From positions 257,046 through 321,045 of the forward strand of contig NW_004454198.1 in the NCBI RefSeq assembly GCF_000283155.1: DNA of 64,000 nt, read 5' to 3'. The notes under the pieces are model-generated. The model searched no databases and had not been told where the DNA came from. It saw only the letters and a program-made list of their open reading frames with translations. The DNA is from Ceratotherium simum simum. Its lineage: Eukaryota; Chordata; Mammalia; Perissodactyla; Rhinocerotidae. Shown here in pieces: positions 58,131 to 64,000 of this stretch; the first letter of the stretch is position 1; the number at the start of each line of letters is the position of its first letter. The position numbers were made by a program, and so were the translations under genes.

Positions 58131-58740
58131 GTATGTCTTAACACGACTGCTCTTTATTACAGAACACAGTGATCACAGTTGATATCAAAGGGAACGAGGG
58201 GCCCAGTGAGGGGTGAATTTTGCTCTTCTGTAATATCAACTGGTCATACATTCAGGGAACTTAGAGCTCTTTGTTTCCTCTCTCTGTACAAGTAGGAAAT
58301 GACTGTTTTTTGTCATCAGCTTTGAGGCTTTATGTGAATCTAAGGGGAAGTGATTTGTTCCAATAAGACTTAAACAGGAGCTTTTGTGGCTTTAGTGTTG
58401 TGCCTCAGCTACATTACAGGTCTCTGTCACTATTCAAAAGTACTGTTGTGTGGGCATTTTGTACTATTTAACATTATTAGTAATGACTAGTTACCCCCAC
58501 CCCACCTGGGGGGAGAAGGATAAATGGTCACTCAGGCTTTCCAAAGAATAGTTCTGTATAATTGATGGTTCTCCATTTCTCTCCCTCTCTCCTTCCTGAA
58601 CACAAGGTTACTCACCACGGAAAAGACACAAGAGAAGGCCCTAGGATTTCTTAGCTGCTTAGAATCTCAAGACACTCCTAAGTGGCTGAATGCTCCATCT
58701 TAGGGTGCTACAATAAAGCTTGGAACATAAAATGAGTAAG
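58131..58740 (+). other. CFAP97D1: Possible CFAP97D1 3' UTR ending near AATAAA
   Basis: The first canonical AATAAA downstream of the CFAP97D1 stop on the plus strand is at 58712-58717, about 580 bp away. The interval has no recognised repeat. Whether it is all exonic is not known. Confidence 0.35.
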
Positions 58741-59164
58741 TTACATTTAAGGTACCCAAAGGCTTTAAGTCTCATCCCAAAATGGAGACAGAATGGGGCA
58801 GGCAGAAGGAAAGAGGCAACAAGCATTTTTATTTGGGGCTGCGAAAAGAAGTGTTTATGAGAGAACTTTTTAAAACATACACCATCACCACCACCATCCT
58901 GGGGGGAAGAAAAGGTGGGGTGATGATCCAGCCATAAGTTCAGCTCTGTCAAAATGGAAAACAAAAGCACATGACGAAGTTAAGGTTCAGACAACAGAGA
59001 ACAAATGCCATTAGTTCCTCTGAATACACAGAATTGGAAAAGAATGCTTCATTGAAGTTTCCACGTATCCTGTTCATTTATAGGGAGCAGCAACAGTGAA
59101 AATATCAAAAATTCTCAAAACATATAGCAAGACAATGTTGCTCGGCTTCTATGACTGGTCATGC

Positions 59165-60475
59165 TGGTTTTGAGCCTGATTTTTTAAACTTTTTATTTTG
59201 AAAGAGAATAGATCTTAAATCTTAAAATAAATGTCAAATCTTAAAATAAACTTTTTTATTTTAAAATAATTAGATTCACAGGAAGTTGCAAATAAATATA
59301 CAGAGGGACCACCTGCATCCTTCACTCAGTTTCCCCCAGTGTTAGCATCTTGTGTAACTATAGTACAATAGCAAACCAGGAAGTTGACATTCGTACAATC
59401 CATAGAGCATATACAAATTTCACCAGTTATCCGTATGCTTATTTGTATGTGTGTGTATGGCTCTATGCAATTGTATCACAGGTGTAGCTTTGTGTAACTA
59501 CAACCACATTCAAGGTAGTTAACTGTACCATTATCAAAAAACTCTATTGTACCACCCCTTTTAGCCACAGCCCCCCTCTTCTTCCCATCCCTAACCCCTG
59601 GCAATCACTAATGTGTTTTTCATCTCTCTATAATTATGGTATTTCATGAGTGTTACATAAATGGGATCACACAGAATGTATCCATTCTTTTGAGATTGGC
59701 TTTTTTCATTCCGTATAATTTCCTTGAGGTTCATCCAAGTTGTGTGTACCAATAGTTCATTCCTTTTTATTGCTGAGTAATATTCCATGGTATGGATGTA
59801 ATATTCCATGGTATGGATGTACCACAGTTTATTTAACCATTCACCCATTGAAGGACATTTGGGTAGTTTCTTGTTTTTTGACTATTATGAATAAAACTGC
59901 TATGCACATTTGTGCACAAGTTTCTGCATGAAAATAAATTTGATTTATCTGAGATAAATGCCCAAGAGTGCAATTGCTGGGTTGTATGGTAAGTCCATTT
60001 TGAAAGGAACTACAAAACTATTTTCCAGAGTGGCTGTACCATTTTACATTCCCACCAGCAATGAATGAGTGATCCAGTTTTTCCACATCCTCATCAGCAT
60101 TTGATGTTATAGCTATTGTTTATTTTAGTCATTCCAGTATGTGTGTAGTGACCTCTCGTGTGGTTTTAACTTGGGTTTCTCTAATGATTAATGAACTTGA
60201 ACATCTTTCATATGCTTATTTGCCATCTGTATATCCTCTTTGGTGAAATATCTGCATATATCTTTTCTTATTTACTAACTGGATTATTCTTTTTTTTTAA
60301 TATTAAATTTTAAAGTTATTTATATAGTATAGATATAAGACATTTGTTGGATATGTGATTTGCAAAGTATTTTCTCCCAGTCTGTAATTTGTCTTTTTGT
60401 CTTCTTAACGGGGTCTTTCACAGAGCAAAGTATTTTAATTTTGATGACATCTAATTTATCAATGATGACACTGTT
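59165..60475 (-). mobile_element. L1 (L1M type) 3' part, antisense
   Basis: About 1.3 kb antisense L1: 'ttcactcagtttcccccagt', 'ttttattgctgagtaatatt', 'cccaccagcaatgaatgagt', 'acggggtctttcacagagca'. It includes a 21-bp tandem duplication at 59779-59820. Confidence 0.85.
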
Positions 60476-60645
60476 CTGTATCTTGACTGTATCAATGTCA
60501 ATATCCTGGTTGTGACTTTGTGCTATAGTTTTGCAATGTGCTACCCACTAGGGGAAACTGGGGAAGGGGTCCACAGGATCTCTCTGTATTATTTCTTACA
60601 CACATGTAAATCTACAATTATCTCAAAATAAAAAGTTTAAAGAAA
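60476..60645 (+). mobile_element. L1 3' tip in sense orientation
   Basis: 'caatatcctggttgtgactt', 'ggggaaactggggaaggggt' and 'tacaattatctcaaaataaa' form the 3' UTR tip of an old L1 on the plus strand, abutting the antisense L1. Confidence 0.7.
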
Positions 60646-60719
60646 AAAAGTCAATAAATCCAAATACAAATTCATCATTCAACTGGTTCCAGTTAATCTG
60701 TTTGAGGAACCATCATTCT

Positions 60720-61740
60720 TCCAGACATCCAGGTTAGAAACCTGGCTGTCATCCTCTACTTCACTCCCTCTCTTTTATCCCTTCCCCTTCCCTACATATT
60801 TTAAATCTGCCAGTCCTACTTCTCAGTCTCTGTATATGTTACTGCCCATATTTCAGCCAGTTGTGATTTACGATCAGCATCATTAACGCAAAAATATGCC
60901 CACATCACTTTCTAGCTTAACACCTTCAATGACTTGCCATTCCTTCCAGAATGAGCCATACTTTTAAATGTGGCATACAAAATATGTAAATATGAGCCCC
61001 CATGATCCTGTCCCTCCTGTCTTTGCAGCCTCTATCAATATGAATTCTTAGTTTCAAGCAACAGAAACTGACTTTGTCTGATTTAAGTAGTGAAATAATT
61101 TATTAAAAGAATATGAATTAGTTAACAGTGTTTGCTAGAAAAGCACAGAACCGAGCTTCTAGCTGCACATTAAGGAAAAACCCTTAAAATCTTGCTGTAG
61201 AACTGGTCTGTGGGTGCTGCGGCTCGTCCTGCCGCCCCTGCCTCACCTAGAACTAGATCTCGCTGACCTGCTACTGCTGCCTTTGAAAGGTGTTCACTGT
61301 CCCTGCCATTTTGTGTCACTAGTTCCCATTCCAAGTCAGTGAAGGTGTAACTGATTGGTGTAAATTAGATCATATGCCCATTCCTTAGCTGCAAGGGAGG
61401 CTTGGAAAATGAGTGTCTGGCTTTTTCCACTTCTGGACGTGGGCTCTGCTTCTCATCAGAATTCCTAAGATAGGAGATTTCCCCCAAATTAGAATGAGGC
61501 TCAGATATTAGAATTCCACAAAAAATGACAAACATCTGTAACTTTGTATCTCATCACTCCTTGCCTTTTTCAACTAACAGAAGACACGTTTTCTTCTCAT
61601 CTCATTTATGTTTCTGCTGTCTCCTCTAGCTGGGAAATCCATAGTCCTACCTCTTTTCCTGGACAACACTAATCATTATTTATATAAGAGAGTCCATTCT
61701 CTAGGAAGTTGCCTTGAACTGCTCAGGTTACATTAGATAC
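60720..61740 (+). repeat. L2 fragments around another old repeat
   Basis: Sense L2 at 60720-61030 ('cctggctgtcatcctctact') and 61570-61740; an unassigned repeat with 'aagcaacagaaactgacttt' lies between them. Confidence 0.5.
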
Positions 61741-61744
61741 TCTT

Positions 61745-64000
61745 TCAAATGTCTGGAAATTTTCCTGTTGTCTTTCTGCTGTTGATTTCTAGTTTGATTC
61801 CATTATGGTCAGAGAACACACTCTTTAATTTCAAATCTTTTAAATGTGTTAATATACTCTATCTGGATGAATATTTCACGGGCCTTTGAAAAGAATGTGT
61901 ATAGTGCTGTTGTTGGGGGGAGTGTTCTACAAACGTCGGTTAGATCCTATTGGTTGATGGTGTTCAGTTCTATATCCTGGATGACTTTCTGTTCTAGGTC
62001 TATCAATTGCTGAGAGTAGGGTGTTGAAATCCCGAATTGTAATTGTGAATTTGTCTGTTTCTCCTTTCAGCTCTACCAGTTTTTGCTTCATATATTTCAA
62101 AACTCTGGTGTTGGGTGCACACACTTTTAGGATTGCTATATCTTCTTAGCAGAGTGATCCTTTCACCATTATATATGTCCCTCTTTGTCCTAGCAATTTT
62201 CTTTCTCTGAAATCTACTTTATCTAATAATATAGCCACTACAGCTTTTTAAAAATTGTTTGCATAATATACCAGTTTCTATCCTTACTTTCCACCTACCT
62301 ATGTACACTTGTAGATGGTACATAGTTGGGTCGTGTTTTTTTATCTACTTTGCCAATCTCTGTCTTTTAATTGGCCCCTTTATCCTCCTCACTTTTAAAA
62401 TATAATTATTGTATGTATTTCCTTTACAAACATTGAGCACCACATCAGACGGTGTTATAAATTTTGCTTCAACCAGAAAGTGTGGGTAAAGAAACTCAAG
62501 AGGTGAAGAATAATCTGTTATGTTTACTTCTATTTTTACGTATTCTGTTGTTTTTTCCTTTCTGAAGGTCCCAGCCTTCTGCTATTTTCTTTGTGTTTAG
62601 AGAGCTTCCTTTAGCCATTCTTTAAGAGTAGGTCTCAACAAATTCTGTTAGCTTCCCTTCATCTGAGAACGTCTTCCCTTCCCCTTCCTTCCTAAAGGAT
62701 AGTTTCATCACATAGGATTCAAGGTTGACAGTTCTTTGCTTTCAGCACTTGATAAATGTGTCACTTTTTCTGGCCTCCATAGTTTGTTTTATAGGCAATA
62801 CCAAAATAGAACTTGAATTGGTGTTACTTCCTGGGTGTTCCTCTTTGTTTTTAAGATTTTTTTCTTAGTCTTTAGTACTCAGAAGATTAATTACGATGTG
62901 TCTTGGTATGGATTTCTTTGGGCTTATCTGATTTGGAGTTTATCAGCTTCTTGAATCTGTAGGTTTATATCTTTCACCAAATTTGGGGAGTTTCACCCAT
63001 GATTTCTTTGAACACTTTTCAGTCCCACACTTCCTCCTCTCCTTCTGGGACTGTGATGATACAAGTGTTAGCTCTTTTGTTATTATCATGAGGCCCTGAG
63101 TCTCTTTTTTTTTTTTCAGTCTGTTGTTCAGATTGAGTAAATTTTATTGATCTGTCCTCAAGCACCCTGATTTCATCTTATGTCACTTCCACTCTACTAT
63201 CAAGTTCATCTGAGTTTTTTATTTTACAATAATTTTTCATTTTATAATTTCCATTTGGTTATTTTTCATAACTTCTATTTCTTTGCTAAGATTTTCAATT
63301 TTTTAGTTTTTTCAAGATAATTTATAATTGATTGAGCACTTTTATTACAACTGCTTTAAAATCCTTGTCAGATAAATTCCAACATCTGAATGATACAAAT
63401 ATTGGTATCAGTTGATAGTCTTTTCTTAGTTAGATAGGAGTTTCCTGGTTTGGGAGAGGATGAGTGATCTGCTATTGTATCCTGGACATTTGGAATCCTG
63501 TTAGGAATCTCTTCATCCTATTTACCTCTTCTATTTTAGCAGATAGGGGTCCTGTTTGGGCATAGTGTATAGGTTCTTGCTTCTTTTATGTGTTTTATTT
63601 CCAATGACAATTCAGTTTTCCAAGGCTTTGCAATATTATTTGGGTTTGCTTTGTTCTTTGGGTACTGCCAGGGCTCCCACTCAGTCCCTGCCGGTGTCTT
63701 CTGCAGTGTGGGAAGGTGCTTCCCTGGGCTGCATGGTTTTGCTGGGCCACCTTCTGCAGAGAGGCGGACAGACACTGCTAGGCCTGGGTCTCCTTATGCC
63801 ACAGTGTGGAGGGCAGAGAGTCACAGGGCTTCGCTCCTGGCGTGAATGAATTGGGCATGTGCTGATGCCCCAGTGTGGAGCTAGGGTTGGGGCTCCCCAC
63901 TAGGTCTCTATTGGGCTTCCCCTACCCTGTCCTCTGGCAGAGAAAGCAAGCTTTTCTTTCCTTTTTCTTTTTCCTTCCCGTCTATGCCTGTTGGTGGTTC
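61745..64000 (-). mobile_element. L1 (old) upstream portion, antisense, running off the window
   Basis: 'ggtgttcagttctatatcct', 'ctctaccagtttttgcttca', 'ttaaaatccttgtcagataa' and 'tttcctggtttgggagagga' follow antisense L1M sequence upstream of the 3' region. Reading frames are heavily interrupted. Confidence 0.75.

Noticed and set aside
58740..64000. Possible MPP3 exons at the right end
   Set aside because: No PDZ, SH3 or guanylate-kinase-like text is seen; the region is L1 and L2. The gene is expected further right.

Overview
This is mammalian nuclear DNA, almost certainly from an equid or another perissodactyl. It is AT/GC-mixed and intron-rich, with GT-AG spliced genes, and it is littered with L1, L2, MIR, MER5-like and MaLR-like repeats. 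It carries at least six copies of the tRNA-derived SINE whose 5' end reads GGGGCCGGCCC, the equine repetitive element (ERE) signature restricted to Perissodactyla. Several EREs keep perfect 15-16 bp target-site duplications. The gene order SOST - DUSP3 - CFAP97D1 is the one known from human 17q21.31, so the window should correspond to the orthologous segment of horse chromosome 11. Species and chromosome are inferred from repeats and synteny, not from a search. Layout: 1-30.6 kb holds no protein-coding gene that I can support. It is the SOST-MEOX1 intergenic side, a patchwork of old repeats with two or three repeat-poor islands (about 2.8-3.5, 13.0-13.3 and 22.5-23.3 kb) that look like candidate regulatory DNA. 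SOST lies on the minus strand at 30.6-35.6 kb (two coding exons, 213 aa sclerostin). A repeat-bearing gap follows at 35.7-42.5 kb. DUSP3 lies on the minus strand at 42.5-53.8 kb (three coding exons, 185 aa VHR phosphatase, 3.5 kb 3' UTR, CpG-island promoter). CFAP97D1 lies on the plus strand at 55.3-58.7 kb (five short coding exons, 164 aa, assembled here by splice-site reading). From 59.2 kb to the end the window is mostly L1 in minus orientation plus L2. Function: the three genes are neighbours, not a pathway. SOST encodes a secreted Wnt antagonist made by osteocytes. DUSP3 encodes a small ERK/JNK-directed dual-specificity phosphatase. CFAP97D1 encodes a sperm-flagellum protein. DUSP3 and CFAP97D1 are divergent, with start codons 1.6 kb apart. 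The most informative observations are a perfect RFX X-box plus a CRE-like site 76-104 bp upstream of the CFAP97D1 start codon, a second CRE + X-box pair in the DUSP3 CpG island, a predicted GC-AG intron in CFAP97D1, a cluster of homeodomain TAATTA sites at the far downstream side of SOST, and an 848-bp-spaced duplication inside an L1/LTR nest. I found no novel defence, mobile or RNA-guided system; the window is an ordinary mammalian locus with some unusual details.
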